A DNA stretch of 64,000 nt from Alicyclobacillus fastidiosus (GCF_026651875.1 NZ_CP104067.1:4268501-4332500); one strand, 5' to 3'; numbered from the stretch's first letter, positions 45,902 through 55,566 are shown. Numbers and translations are program-made. The notes: a model not told the origin generated them from the letters alone.

Positions 45902-47674
45902 TTATGCCAGATACTTCTCAGCGTCAATCACGCGCTGTGCAATGCGGCGGTTGATCGCGGTCACGTTCACGGGCAGAACGCGCGTCAGCTTCTTGAGCAT
46001 CGAGAGCTGCGTGCGAAGCATGTCGCCTTCCGCCACGGAGGCCAACAACGTTTTCGCGGTCTGTTCCACGGTTTCGTACGCGGTTTGTGCGAATGCGACC
46101 GTCATGTCGACCTTGTTGTCCACGTCCTTTCCGGCTGTCAGTGCTTTCTTCGTGCGTAGGATGGCGCTCTCGAGGACGTAGATTTGAATGGCGATGTCCG
46201 CGAGGGCGGCGAGTGCCTCCTGTTCGTCTTTTAGTTTCATCTGGTAGGTTTGAACTGCGACGCCACCTGTGAACAGGAAGATCTTCTTCATCATGTCGAG
46301 CATGTAGGTTTCGCGCTCGAGTGTCTCCCACTCACCGGACGGAGGCGTCAGTTGCATGAGTTCGCCCTGCAGCGCCTGCGCCTTTTGGAGAAGCGGCAGT
46401 TCGCCCTTCATCGCCTTGCGCAAGAGCGTGTTCGGGATGAGCATGCGGTTGATCTCGTTGGTTCCTTCGAAGATGCGGTTGATGCGAGAGTCACGATACA
46501 TGCGCTCCATCCCGTACTCCTGTATGAAGCCCGCGCCGCCGAAGATCTGCACGCCTTCATCCACCACTTTGTCGAGTGCCTCGGAGCCGAACACCTTGAG
46601 TACCGAACACTCGAGTGCGTATTCTGCGATCGCATCCGCGACGGCGCGACCGTCGTTCGTATCGACGGACTCGAGCTTCACGTCGATATCGCCGGTGGCG
46701 CGGTAAGTGGCGCTCTCCGTGACGTACGCCAATGTGTTCATCTGTGCAATCTTTTGCTGAATCAGCGGGAAGCTGGAGATAGCGGTGCCGAATTGTTTGC
46801 GGCTGTTGCCGTAGACGACGGCGTGTTCGAGTGCCGCCTTCATTGCGCCGACAGCCCCGACGGCCAATTTGTAGCGGCCGATGTTCAGGATGTTAAACGC
46901 GATGACGTGACCGCGTCCGGCCTCACCCAGTAAGTTTTCCACCGGTACCTTGGCGTCCTCGAGGATCAGTTGACGGGTGGAAGAAGCCTTGATGCCCATC
47001 TTCTTCTCCTCCACGCCTGTCGAGACACCTGGGAATGTCTTCTCGACGATAAAGGCGGAAAAGTGCTCGCCGTCAATTTTGGCGTAAACCACAAACACGT
47101 CGGCGAACGCCGAGTTGGTGATAAACTGTTTCGTGCCGTTGAGGACGTAGTACTTGCCGTCTTCGGTGAGTTTCGCGGTCGTCTTTGCACCAAGCGCGTC
47201 GGAGCCAGAGCCCGGCTCCGTCAGGGCGTAAGCCGCGAGCCATTCGCCCGTGGCCAGTTTGGGCAAGTACTTTCGCTTCTGATCTTCGTTGCCAAAGAAC
47301 ACGATGGGCAGCGACCCGATGCCGACGTGAGCACCGTGGCTGAGCGCGAACGATCCCCCCCGCGTCAAGTACTCCGATATGAGCGCGCTCGTCGCCTTGT
47401 CAGCTCCGAGGCCTTCGTAGTCTTCTGGTACGTCGGCGGCCAACAGGCCGAGTTCGCCGGCTTTTTGCAACAGTTGAACGGTCAAATCCCAATCCTGGTG
47501 TTCGAGCTGCTCTTGCACTGGAAGCACTTCGTGCTCGACGAAGGCGCGGGTCGTGTCGATGATCATCTGATGTTCCCGGGTCAAATCCTCTGGCGTGAAG
47601 ACGTGTTCAGGTTCCGTGTTTTCAATGAGGTAAAACGCGCCGCGCGCTTCTTTTCGGGACAAATCTGTGCTCAT
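45902..47674 (-). CDS. fadE: Acyl-CoA dehydrogenase
   Basis: 590 residues from ATG 47674 behind GAGGAGG, the long form like B. subtilis FadE/YusJ. FAD and substrate segments: AYALTEPGSGSDALGAKT, NGTKQFITNSAFAD, NSRKQFGTAISSFPLIQQKIA, FGGAGFIQEYGMERMYRD and RINRIFEGTNEINRM, the last with the catalytic Glu. A C-terminal 150-residue helical extension is typical of the family. It carries out the first oxidation of beta-oxidation in the cytoplasm. Last gene of fadN-fadA-fadE. Confidence 0.93.
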   Translation of the reverse strand: MSTDLSRKEARGAFYLIENTEPEHVFTPEDLTREHQMIIDTTRAFVEHEVLPVQEQLEHQDWDLTVQLLQKAGELGLLAADVPEDYEGLGADKATSALISEYLTRGGSFALSHGAHVGIGSLPIVFFGNEDQKRKYLPKLATGEWLAAYALTEPGSGSDALGAKTTAKLTEDGKYYVLNGTKQFITNSAFADVFVVYAKIDGEHFSAFIVEKTFPGVSTGVEEKKMGIKASSTRQLILEDAKVPVENLLGEAGRGHVIAFNILNIGRYKLAVGAVGAMKAALEHAVVYGNSRKQFGTAISSFPLIQQKIAQMNTLAYVTESATYRATGDIDVKLESVDTNDGRAVADAIAEYALECSVLKVFGSEALDKVVDEGVQIFGGAGFIQEYGMERMYRDSRINRIFEGTNEINRMLIPNTLLRKAMKGELPLLQKAQALQGELMQLTPPSGEWETLERETYMLDMMKKIFLFTGGVAVQTYQMKLKDEQEALAALADIAIQIYVLESAILRTKKALTAGKDVDNKVDMTVAFAQTAYETVEQTAKTLLASVAEGDMLRTQLSMLKKLTRVLPVNVTAINRRIAQRVIDAEKYLA

Positions 47675-47701
47675 GTGTGATTCCTCCTCAGTGATTCCGT
47701 A

Positions 47702-48883
47702 TTACGCGAGCCGTTCAAAGATGCCCGCAGCTCCCATACCGCCGCCGATACACATCGTGACCAAACCGTACTTCGACTGGCGCCGCATCATTTCGTAGAT
47801 CAAACTGACCGTCAGGCGCGTACCGGTACATCCGAGCGGATGGCCCAAGGCAATCGCCCCTCCGTTGACGTTGACCTTCTCCTCATCCAATTCGAGCCCG
47901 CGGATCACCTGCACCGCTTGCGAGGCGAACGCTTCGTTCAGCTCGACGAGGTCGAGGTCGGCGATGGACAGCCCCGCGAGGCGGAGTGCTTTCGGTACCG
48001 CGGCGATGGGACCGACACCCATGACGTCGGGATCGACACCTGCAACCGCAAAGCTCCGGAAGGCTGCCAAGGGCTTCAGGCCCAATTCGAGAGCCCGTTC
48101 AGCCGACATCAGAAGTACCGCAGCCGCACCGTCGCTGGTCTGCGATGAGTTCCCGGCGGTCACCGTGCCCCCGAGTTGGAACGCCGGGCGAAGTTTCGCC
48201 AAGGCCTCCATCGACGTCCCGCGGCGGACGCCTTCGTCGGTGTCGAACAACACCGTCTTTTTCACCACTTTGTTGTTGCCGTCAACCGCAACCTGTTCCA
48301 CCTCGACCGGGACGATTTCATCTTGAAACGCCCCCCTGTCGATGGCCGCAGCAGCGCGCTCGTGACTGCGGACAGCAAAGCGGTCCTGGTCTTCACGCGT
48401 GACACCAAACCGCGCTGCGACGCGCTCCGCCGTATGTCCCATGCTCATATACGTCTCTGGCAATACGTCGACCAAGGTCGGATTCGGCGCCAGGTTAAAG
48501 CCCACCATCGGAACCATGCTCATCGTTTCGACGCCGCCCGCGATGACGACATCCGCCATCCCTGTCATGATCTGCCCTGCCGCGATGGCGATTGATTGCA
48601 GACCTGAACTACAAAAGCGGTTGATGGTCATCCCGGGGACGCTCGTCGGCAATCCCGCGCGGAGCGCCACGATGCGCCCGACATTCATGCCCTGCTCCGC
48701 CTCTGGCATGGCACAGCCGATGACGACGTCCTCAATCTCCTCTTTCGACACACCTGGTGCACGTTTCAACAAGTCTTCGATGACGAGAGCGCCAAGATCA
48801 TCCGGCCGGGTTTGACGTAACTCCCCTTTGCCCGACTTGCCGATCGGCGTCCGAGCTGCAGCGACAATCACTGCTTCCTTCAC
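47702..48883 (-). CDS. fadA: Acetyl-CoA acyltransferase (3-ketoacyl-CoA thiolase)
   Basis: 393 residues from GTG 48883 behind AAAGGAGG. The reactive Cys is in [11 protein letters not shown] (about residue 90). [10 protein letters not shown] contributes His, and the second Cys is in [13 protein letters not shown] at the C-terminus. It cleaves 3-ketoacyl-CoA to acetyl-CoA. It sits 27 bp upstream of fadE and 36 bp downstream of fadN, giving the same order as B. subtilis fadN-fadA-fadE (yusLKJ). Confidence 0.95.
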   Translation of the reverse strand: MKEAVIVAAARTPIGKSGKGELRQTRPDDLGALVIEDLLKRAPGVSKEEIEDVVIGCAMPEAEQGMNVGRIVALRAGLPTSVPGMTINRFCSSGLQSIAIAAGQIMTGMADVVIAGGVETMSMVPMVGFNLAPNPTLVDVLPETYMSMGHTAERVAARFGVTREDQDRFAVRSHERAAAAIDRGAFQDEIVPVEVEQVAVDGNNKVVKKTVLFDTDEGVRRGTSMEALAKLRPAFQLGGTVTAGNSSQTSDGAAAVLLMSAERALELGLKPLAAFRSFAVAGVDPDVMGVGPIAAVPKALRLAGLSIADLDLVELNEAFASQAVQVIRGLELDEEKVNVNGGAIALGHPLGCTGTRLTVSLIYEMMRRQSKYGLVTMCIGGGMGAAGIFERLA

Positions 48884-48919
48884 ACGACTTCCTCCTTTGC
48901 GAGTCTGTACTCGACATCG

Positions 48920-51325
48920 TCAATTGCGAAGCGGCTTACCGTTCGTCAACATATACTGCATGCGCTGTTGCGACTTGGGCTCACCCATGAGGCTCAAAAA
49001 CGCTTCCCGCTCCAGGTCGAGCAAATACTCTTCCGTGACCTCCGTTCCGCGCACAACGTCGCCACCCGTCAATACGCGAATCAACTGGTTGGCAATTTTG
49101 GCGTCGTGTTCGGAGATAAATCCACCTTGTAGCATTCCGTACACGCCCGACTTCAACATCGCCGCGCCATCGCGACCGACGACCTTCACCGCCTTCGACT
49201 GACGCGGTACATAGCCGGTGCGAGCCAGGGAGAGCGCCACTTGTTTCGCATCGTACAGTTGATAGTCTCGATTGACACTGATGCCATCCGATTGGCGCAG
49301 ATAACCGAGGCGCTTGGCGTCCTTCGCACTGGTGGAGACTTTCGCCATCGCGATTGTTTCGAACGCTCTGCGAATGTAGTCGTCCGGCCGAATGTCGACG
49401 CCGGCCGGCACATGCTCCAAGGCGCGTAAGAGCATCTCCTTGGTGCCGCCGCCCCCTGGGATGAGGCCTACACCGACCTCGACGAGACCGATGTACGACT
49501 CGGCATACGCCTGCACAGCATCGGCTGGGAAACACAGTTCCGCCCCCCCGCCGAGCGCCATCGCGTGTGGCGCAGAGACCACTGGCTTTGCGAGGTATTT
49601 GAGCTCCATGCCTGCTTGGTGGAATTGGCGCACGATAAAATCGAGTTCATCCCAGTTGTCATCCTGCGCTTCCATCAACATCAGCATCAGGTTTGCCCCG
49701 ACACAGAAATTTTTCGCTTCGTTGTAAAGGACGAGTCCGTCCCAATTCGCCGCGACTTCCTTCGCGGCGTACTGCATCATCGAGACCACATCGCTGCCAA
49801 TCGCCTGATTGAGCGAGTGCATCTCCAGACAGGCGATGCCATCCCCAATGTCCACTAAACTCGCGCCGCTATTTTTGCGAATGACGCCATTCGCAGCTTT
49901 CATATCAGCCAAGGATAACTTCTCCTGTGGTTTTTCAATCGTCCTGTAATCCGATTTGCCGACATAAAATCGCGTTTGCCCTGGCAGCGCTTGCTCGTAG
50001 AACGTCTTCTTCCCCGCGGCCAACAGTTGTTCGACAAAATCGGGTATGGTCTCACCCTCGTCCCGCATGCGCGCAACCGACTTCTCTACACCGATGGCGT
50101 CCCACATTTCATACGGGCCGAGTTCCCAATTGAACCCCCACTTCATAGCTTGATCGACGGCTACGATATCGTCTGCGATTTCGAATTGTCTCTGTGCGGT
50201 GTACAACAGTGCGCGCTTCGTAATTTCCCAGACGAACTGCGAAGCAGTGTCTTTGCCGTAGACCAGCGTGCGGAGTTTTTCGTGCAATCCCTTCGCCTGC
50301 TTTGCAGCTTCGAGCGTTGCAAAGGCGACTTTGCGCCGGGGGCGATAGGTCAGGGTGGCGAGATCGAGTGCGAGGATCCCCTTCCCCTTGTCCGTGCGCT
50401 CCCGCTTGAAGAAACCCTGACCCGTCTTCTCCCCAAGCCATTGATTTTCAACCATTCTGTGCAGATAAGTCGGGATGGCAAACCGCGCTTGTTCAGCCTC
50501 GTCTGATACAGACTGCTGCACGTTCTTGGCGACGTGGACAAACGTATCAAGGCCGACTAAGTCGAGCGTGCGAAACGTCGCACTCTTTGGCCGGCCAATG
50601 ACTGGGCCCGTCAGCGCATCGACCTCATCGACGCCGAGTCCATACGTCTCCATCGCCTGTAGTGTCGCGATAAGACCGTACGTACCGATGCGGTTCGCGA
50701 TGAAATTTGGCGTGTCCTTAGCAAGCACGACCCCTTTACCAAGCCGCCGCTCACCAAAGTACCTCATGTCCTCAATGAGCTGTGCATCTGTATCTGGACC
50801 TGGGATAATTTCTAACAATTTCATATAACGAGGTGGATTGAAAAAGTGCGTGCCAAGAAACCGTTTTCTAAAGGACGGCTCGAAGCCCTCGACCATGGAA
50901 GCCAGGGAAATGCCGGACGTATTCGTCGATACAATCGCATGTTCAGGCAAAACGGTGGCCAATTTGGCGAGCACTTCGCGCTTGATGTCCAGCCGTTCGA
51001 CGACCGCTTCGATGACCCAGTCGCAGTCCTTTAGTAAGGAGAAGTGATCTTGCATGTTCCCGATAGTGACAAGAGACTCGTCCGCAACGTCGTAGAACGC
51101 TGCCGGTTTGGCCTTCTTGGCAGCCGCCAGCCCGCGTGCAGCAAGGCGGTTTCGGACCGAACTGTCGGAACTCGTGAGTCCCTTGGCTTCTTCTTCGGGT
51201 AACAATTTGTTCGGAACGATGTCGAGCAACAACACTGGGATCCCGACGTTTGCCAAATGTGCGGCAATCTGCGCCCCCATCACGCCTGCCCCAAGCACTG
51301 CGGCTTTGCGTACGTTTAGGCTCAC
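48920..51325 (-). CDS. fadN: 3-hydroxyacyl-CoA dehydrogenase / enoyl-CoA hydratase
   Basis: 801 residues from GTG 51325, about 9 bp after AAGGAGG. A longer frame to 51406 runs through the operator. The N-terminus KAAVLGAGVMGAQIAAHLANVGIPVLLLDI is the NAD-binding fold, with the dehydrogenase HFFNPPRYMKLLEIIPG and its His, and a second 3HCDH domain in the middle. The C-terminal crotonase domain has PHAMALGGGAELCFPADA and GLVEVGVGLIPGGGGTKEML. Domain order matches B. subtilis FadN (YusL). It performs hydration and dehydrogenation of beta-oxidation. First gene of the fad operon, behind the palindrome at 51358-51371. Confidence 0.94.
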   Translation of the reverse strand: MSLNVRKAAVLGAGVMGAQIAAHLANVGIPVLLLDIVPNKLLPEEEAKGLTSSDSSVRNRLAARGLAAAKKAKPAAFYDVADESLVTIGNMQDHFSLLKDCDWVIEAVVERLDIKREVLAKLATVLPEHAIVSTNTSGISLASMVEGFEPSFRKRFLGTHFFNPPRYMKLLEIIPGPDTDAQLIEDMRYFGERRLGKGVVLAKDTPNFIANRIGTYGLIATLQAMETYGLGVDEVDALTGPVIGRPKSATFRTLDLVGLDTFVHVAKNVQQSVSDEAEQARFAIPTYLHRMVENQWLGEKTGQGFFKRERTDKGKGILALDLATLTYRPRRKVAFATLEAAKQAKGLHEKLRTLVYGKDTASQFVWEITKRALLYTAQRQFEIADDIVAVDQAMKWGFNWELGPYEMWDAIGVEKSVARMRDEGETIPDFVEQLLAAGKKTFYEQALPGQTRFYVGKSDYRTIEKPQEKLSLADMKAANGVIRKNSGASLVDIGDGIACLEMHSLNQAIGSDVVSMMQYAAKEVAANWDGLVLYNEAKNFCVGANLMLMLMEAQDDNWDELDFIVRQFHQAGMELKYLAKPVVSAPHAMALGGGAELCFPADAVQAYAESYIGLVEVGVGLIPGGGGTKEMLLRALEHVPAGVDIRPDDYIRRAFETIAMAKVSTSAKDAKRLGYLRQSDGISVNRDYQLYDAKQVALSLARTGYVPRQSKAVKVVGRDGAAMLKSGVYGMLQGGFISEHDAKIANQLIRVLTGGDVVRGTEVTEEYLLDLEREAFLSLMGEPKSQQRMQYMLTNGKPLRN

Positions 51326-51357
51326 GGTGACAGTCCTCCTTGGTCTACCGAGTACTA

Positions 51358-51371
51358 ACCGACCAGTCGGT
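51358..51371. promoter_or_regulatory. TetR-like operator upstream of the fad operon
   Basis: ACCGAC-CA-GTCGGT is an inverted repeat with perfect 6-bp arms, extended in part by flanking CTACCGA (51346-51352) and TCGGTAG (51367-51373). It lies 33 bp before the fadN start. TetR-family fatty-acid regulators (FadR/PaaR/PfmR-type) use palindromes of this shape, but no such gene is in the window. A convincing -35/-10 pair was not found. Confidence 0.6.
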
Positions 51372-51591
51372 AGATTTCTGATTTCTATGTTAGCAGAAGG
51401 CGACAAACCTGTATAGGGTGTTGTGCAAAGACCAGCAAAAGAATGATGTAATGCGGCAAGAGGCCTGAAGAGGTGGACAAAAACAGCCCCTGAACCGCCA
51501 TTTTAACGCCTCTTTTGGGATCATACTGCTGTGCGAGGCGCACAATGACGAATTCATGGGCTGTGGATGTGACCGTACAGGTCGCTGACCC

Positions 51592-53151
51592 TCAAACCTG
51601 TACGAGTCCAACGTGTTCAAACTGCCAGGACCGACGACCCGTTCGCTCCAGCGAGATGACCGTATCGACCTCGTTGAGCCGCGGGTCGAGGCGCGGAAAA
51701 TCACGGCGGTAGTGGGCACCTCGGCTCTCCTCTCGCAACAGTGCGGACTGAATCAGCAAGCTGGCCGCACACACCGTGAGGGAATTTCGGTACTCCTGCC
51801 GCAGCTCGTTCAGCGCGGCGAGCCCTCGTTTCAGTGAGTCCTCATCCCGAATGATACCGGCCGCCTGCCACATCACGGACTGTACGATGTGGAGCGGCTC
51901 TGAGCCCGCAGGCGACACGTCGGGTAACGTGGGTTTTGCGATTGTGCAGTCGCCCGCGGGCTCTGTCTTCGTCGAACGCATGTGATCTGCCAGCGAAAAG
52001 GCCATCGCGAGACACTCAAGCAGCGAATTGCTGGCCAGCCGGTTTGCCCCGTGCACGCCCGTCGCTGCGACTTCGCCGAGTGCGTACAGGCCTTGAACAC
52101 TGGTCCTGCCGTCCATCGAGGCAACAATACCGCCCATCATAAAGTGAGCCGCTGGCGAGACGGGCAGCCAGTCGACAGCCGGATTTAAACCGCGTGATCG
52201 GCAGTGGTGGTAAATCGTCGGGAATTTTTCCGCGAAGTCTTGAATGCCGCGGCAGTCCAAGTACACGCTTTGGTTGCGCTGCGTGTACGAGTACATCGCG
52301 CGCGCGACCACGTCTCGCGGCTCTAAATCGCGCAGTGGGTAATCGCCCATGATTGGCTTCCCCTCGGCGTCGACCAATACAGCCCCCACGCCGCGCACGG
52401 CCTCGGAAATGAGAAAGCACTGGCTATCTCCATGATCCAGTGCGGTCGGATGGAATTGGACAAACTCCAAATTGCGCAAACGGGCCCCCGCGGTGTACGC
52501 CAAGGCAATCCCGTCGCCCGTCGCCCCTGCCGGGTTCGTCGTGCGTTCAAACAACTGCCCGGCTCCACCTGTCGCGAGGACGGTTCCGCGTCTTGCCACC
52601 AACTGAGTGATGTGACTTGGGTCGCCCTCCCGCCGGCCCAGCGCACCAATGACCGACCTTTTGTGATTCTGCAGGAGCCCCGAAATGTGGACGTTTGTTA
52701 CCCTTCGCACATTTTTCAGTTGGCTGAGCGCATCTGTGAGCGTCTCCATCACCTTTCGCCCTGTCGCGTCACCACCCGCGTGTAAAATTCTTCGCCGACT
52801 ATGTGCCCCTTCGAGTCCAAGTGCGAATTCGCCTGTTGGACGCCTGTCAAATGGCACCCCGATTTCCGCCAGCCAACGAACCAGCTTTGGAGCCTGCTCC
52901 GTTAACCGTGTAACGACCTGCGGGTCGCACAGTTCCACTCCGGCGTGGAGCGTGTCAGCTCCGTGTAGAGTTGGTGCATCCTCCGGATGAATGGCTGCAG
53001 CGATTCCCCCTTGTGCACAAAAGGAGTTACTTTTCGTTGGGGGCTCCTTCGACACAAGCAAAACCTCTCCCTGATGGCTGAGTAAATACGCCGCAACGCT
53101 GCCGGCCAATCCACTTCCGATGATGACAAAATCGGCTTCCAAAATTTCCAC
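51592..53151 (-). CDS. nadB: L-aspartate oxidase
   Basis: 519 residues from GTG 53151 behind GGGAGG. The FAD-binding GSGLAGSVAAYLLS, SFCAQGGIAAAIHPEDAP, HAGGDATGRKVMETL, VLATGGAGQLFERTTNP, QFHPTALD, HFMMGGIVASMDG and TGVHGANRLASNSLLECLAMA are characteristic of the succinate dehydrogenase/aspartate oxidase family, here NadB. It makes iminoaspartate for quinolinate synthase. It follows nadC by 53 bp on the same strand and diverges from nadA. About 67 codons stay open after its TGA, but no gene is claimed there. Confidence 0.96.
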   Translation of the reverse strand: MEILEADFVIIGSGLAGSVAAYLLSHQGEVLLVSKEPPTKSNSFCAQGGIAAAIHPEDAPTLHGADTLHAGVELCDPQVVTRLTEQAPKLVRWLAEIGVPFDRRPTGEFALGLEGAHSRRRILHAGGDATGRKVMETLTDALSQLKNVRRVTNVHISGLLQNHKRSVIGALGRREGDPSHITQLVARRGTVLATGGAGQLFERTTNPAGATGDGIALAYTAGARLRNLEFVQFHPTALDHGDSQCFLISEAVRGVGAVLVDAEGKPIMGDYPLRDLEPRDVVARAMYSYTQRNQSVYLDCRGIQDFAEKFPTIYHHCRSRGLNPAVDWLPVSPAAHFMMGGIVASMDGRTSVQGLYALGEVAATGVHGANRLASNSLLECLAMAFSLADHMRSTKTEPAGDCTIAKPTLPDVSPAGSEPLHIVQSVMWQAAGIIRDEDSLKRGLAALNELRQEYRNSLTVCAASLLIQSALLREESRGAHYRRDFPRLDPRLNEVDTVISLERTGRRSWQFEHVGLVQV

Positions 53152-53204
53152 TTGTCAACCTCCCTTGCGACGTGATGGTTGTTCACACGTATCTGTGGCT
53201 GTGG

Positions 53205-54044
53205 TCACAGAAAAACGATGTCGAGCCCGACATCTACACTGGTTGCGGAGTGGGTCAATGCCCCCATCGAAATATAATCGACGCCTGTCTGGGCCACCTG
53301 AGCCAAGGTACGGATGGTGACGTTCCCCGATGCTTCGAGGGGGACGCGGCCGTTCGCCATCTTTACCGCCTGGCACATCTCGTCGAGATTCATATTGTCG
53401 AGTAAAATCATGTCCGCACTCGTTTCGAGTGCTTCTTTGAGTTGTGCCAACGTATCCACTTCGACTTCAATCTTTTGCGATAGACCGACATTGGCACGTG
53501 CCAGCGCGACGGCCTCGGCCACGCCACCACACAGCGCGATATGGTTGTCCTTGATGAGGACCATGTCGTCCAGTCCGAATCGATGGTTATGCCCACCGCC
53601 AGTACGTACGGCGTACTTCTCGAGCAAGCGCCAGCCTGGCGTGGTTTTTCGCGTATCTAATAGTTTTGCTTGAGTTCCAGCCAATTCGCGTACAGCCACG
53701 CTCGTCAACGTAGCGATTCCAGTGAGCCGCCCGAGAAAGTTAAGCGCAGTCCGTTCACCGATGAGGATCGATCTCGCCGGCCCCTTCAACGAACAAACCG
53801 CAGACCTCCCGTCGATGTCTTGCCCATCCTCCATCAACGGTGTTACGCAAACGCCCGCATCCAACTCCGCAAACACGGCGTTTATCAGTGGCACCCCCGC
53901 CAACTTCGCAGGTTGCTTGACGTAGACCGTTGCCGTCGCCTGCAAATCCGGTTGAATCACAGCCTCTGTAGTGCAATCCCCGCGACCGATGTCCTCGTTT
54001 AATGCGAGGCGAACGAGCGCTCGTGTTGAGTCAATTGTGAACAT
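53205..54044 (-). CDS. nadC: Nicotinate-nucleotide pyrophosphorylase (carboxylating)
   Basis: 279 residues from ATG 54044 behind GGAGG. LNEDIGRGDCTTEAVI, GERTALNFLGRLTGIATLT, LLDTRKTTPGWRLLEKYAVRTGGGHNHRFGLDDMVLIKDNHI and IEVEVDTLAQLKEAL are QPRTase motifs; the Arg/Lys residues bind quinolinate and PRPP. It converts quinolinate and PRPP to nicotinate mononucleotide. Divergently transcribed from nadA, followed by nadB. Confidence 0.96.
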   Translation of the reverse strand: MFTIDSTRALVRLALNEDIGRGDCTTEAVIQPDLQATATVYVKQPAKLAGVPLINAVFAELDAGVCVTPLMEDGQDIDGRSAVCSLKGPARSILIGERTALNFLGRLTGIATLTSVAVRELAGTQAKLLDTRKTTPGWRLLEKYAVRTGGGHNHRFGLDDMVLIKDNHIALCGGVAEAVALARANVGLSQKIEVEVDTLAQLKEALETSADMILLDNMNLDEMCQAVKMANGRVPLEASGNVTIRTLAQVAQTGVDYISMGALTHSATSVDVGLDIVFL

Positions 54045-54069
54045 ATGGAAACCTCCATGGAACATCAGT

Positions 54070-54113
54070 TGTGTATATACAGGTGATTTTACACTCAGAT
54101 ATACTAAAAACAA
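54070..54113 (-). promoter_or_regulatory. nadC promoter with TGTATATACAC element
   Basis: On the minus strand TTGTTT (54108-54113) and TAAAAT (54086-54091) are 16 bp apart. The 11-bp element TGTATATACAC (54071-54081) lies 4 bp after the -10, at the expected transcription start. The same element is in the nadA promoter in the same orientation to transcription. Confidence 0.6.
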
Positions 54114-54140
54114 TATCCACATTTTGCGTCACTCGGGAGC

Positions 54141-54196
54141 TTGACGCCCTTCTTCGTCCGTAGTATGTTCGTTTGTATATTCATATGTATATACAC
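54141..54196 (+). promoter_or_regulatory. nadA promoter with TGTATATACAC element
   Basis: TTGACG (54141-54146) and TATGTT (54164-54169) are 17 bp apart. A TTGTATATTCA stretch and then TGTATATACAC (54186-54196) follow. The element lies just downstream of the start site, as in nadC, which suggests an operator for a NAD-pathway repressor. Confidence 0.6.
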
Positions 54197-54244
54197 CGAT
54201 ATAGACAGTTGGAAAAGAAGGATTCGAAGGGGTTGAATTCAACG

Positions 54245-55204
54245 ATGTCACTGATCGATACGGATACAAGTCTGGTTGAGGACATTTTGGCGTGGAAGCA
54301 GCGACGGAACGCAGTGATCTTGGCGCACAACTACGAACTGCCGGAGATTCAAGACGTCGCTGACGTCCTCGGTGATTCTTTGGCGCTTGCACGGGCAGCA
54401 GCAAAGACCGACGCGGACGTGATCGTCTTTTGTGGTGTTCATTTTATGGCTGAAACGGCCTCTATTTTGAACCCAGAAAAAACAGTACTACTACCAGATC
54501 TCGAAGCCGGCTGTTCCTTAGCTGATTCCATCGACGCCGAACAGCTCAGGGCCTGGAAGGCAGAACATCCTGGGGCTGTGGTTGTCGCCTACGTAAACAC
54601 GACCGCCGAAGTAAAAGCGGAGAGCGACTATTGTTGTACATCCGCTAACGCGGTGCAAGTCGTTCAATCGATTCCGGCGGATCGAGAAATTTTGTTCTTG
54701 CCGGATATGTTCCTCGGGTCGTATGTCCAACGCGTCACAGGGCGAAACAACATGCACATCTGGATGGGGGAATGCCACGTTCATGCAGGTATCCATCCAC
54801 AGGACGTGGATACTGTCGTACAGCAGCACCCCGATGCAGAACTACTGGTACACCCAGAGTGCGGTTGCTCCACTTCGAGTATGTATCTGTTGGCCGACGG
54901 GATGCTTCCAACAGATCGGACACATATTCTCTCAACCGGCGGCATGTTAGATTATGCCAACGGCTCGTCGGCGAAAGAGTTTATTGTCGCCACAGAAACG
55001 GGGATTCTGCATCAGATGGAGAAGGCGAATCCCGGCAAACGGTTCCTCGCGGCCAATCCCAATGCGGTTTGCCCGTTTATGAAAAAGATTACACTGCAAA
55101 AAGTATTAGATGCGTTACGGGAACTGAAACACGTCGTGCGCGTGTCAGACGAGATGCGTGAACGCGCAAAGACCCCGATTGATAGGATGATAAGCATCGG
55201 CTGA
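54245..55204 (+). CDS. nadA: Quinolinate synthase
   Basis: 319 residues from ATG 54245; TTG 54233, behind AAGAAGGA, is an alternative start adding four residues. ILAHNYELPEIQDVADVLGDSLALA, VFCGVHFMAETASILNPEKTVLLP, AYVNTTAEVKAESDYCCTSANAV, HPECGCSTSSM and NPNAVCPFMKKITL match NadA. Cys residues in VFCG, PECGC and AVCPFM are placed to hold the [4Fe-4S] cluster. It condenses iminoaspartate with DHAP to quinolinate. Needs an Fe-S carrier; the IscA-type protein of this window may supply it. Confidence 0.96.
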   Translation: MSLIDTDTSLVEDILAWKQRRNAVILAHNYELPEIQDVADVLGDSLALARAAAKTDADVIVFCGVHFMAETASILNPEKTVLLPDLEAGCSLADSIDAEQLRAWKAEHPGAVVVAYVNTTAEVKAESDYCCTSANAVQVVQSIPADREILFLPDMFLGSYVQRVTGRNNMHIWMGECHVHAGIHPQDVDTVVQQHPDAELLVHPECGCSTSSMYLLADGMLPTDRTHILSTGGMLDYANGSSAKEFIVATETGILHQMEKANPGKRFLAANPNAVCPFMKKITLQKVLDALRELKHVVRVSDEMRERAKTPIDRMISIG

Positions 55205-55253
55205 CTAAGCGTCTGGCGATGCTTGGCCATCTTCGGACAACCGTGAAATGTCA

Positions 55254-55308
55254 CAGACAGATAGACCGTCACCTTCAGCGAGTGGCGGTCTATCTGTCTG
55301 TTGTTTTG
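55254..55308 (+). terminator. nadA terminator
   Basis: A long stem, CAGACAGATAGACCG with CGGTCTATCTGTCTG and a further CAC/GTG pair, spans 55254-55300 with one mismatch, followed by TTGTTTTG. Placed about 50 bp after nadA. Confidence 0.85.
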
Positions 55309-55473
55309 ATGCCGCCAAACGGATGGCTGCCGCGGTTAAACTCCGAAGTATCGACGAACGGATGGCCCACGCCCCATACCAGTCCACCAGTCATTTCACG
55401 TCTATACGTATGGAGGACAACAGGTTGGATAAATTAGGAACATAGGGAGCTGAAAGCGAGGTGTAATTGGGCA

Positions 55474-55566
55474 TTGATCGTAACTGTCCTGGCAATCGTC
55501 GTGTTCTTTGCAACCTTTACCGCATTGTTTGCCACAACACTCGTAAAAACTCGAAAACTACAGTGA
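55474..55566 (+). CDS. Candidate 30-residue single-span membrane protein
   Basis: TTG 55474 lies 9 bp after GAGGTG (55459-55464), and the frame ends at TGA 55564. It encodes a hydrophobic helix (VTVLAIVVFFATFTALFAT) with a basic end, KTRKLQ. The layout fits small bacterial single-span proteins. It is in the gap between nadA and dat. A further GGAGG site occurs upstream near 55414, with a short frame of its own. There is no homology evidence here. Confidence 0.4.
   Translation: MIVTVLAIVVFFATFTALFATTLVKTRKLQ

Noticed and set aside
51385..51591. About 67 open codons after the nadB stop, including a hydrophobic 38-residue piece from ATG 51501
   Set aside because: In-frame with nadB but no homology, and the piece runs into the DNA upstream of the fad operator; chance open frames are common here.
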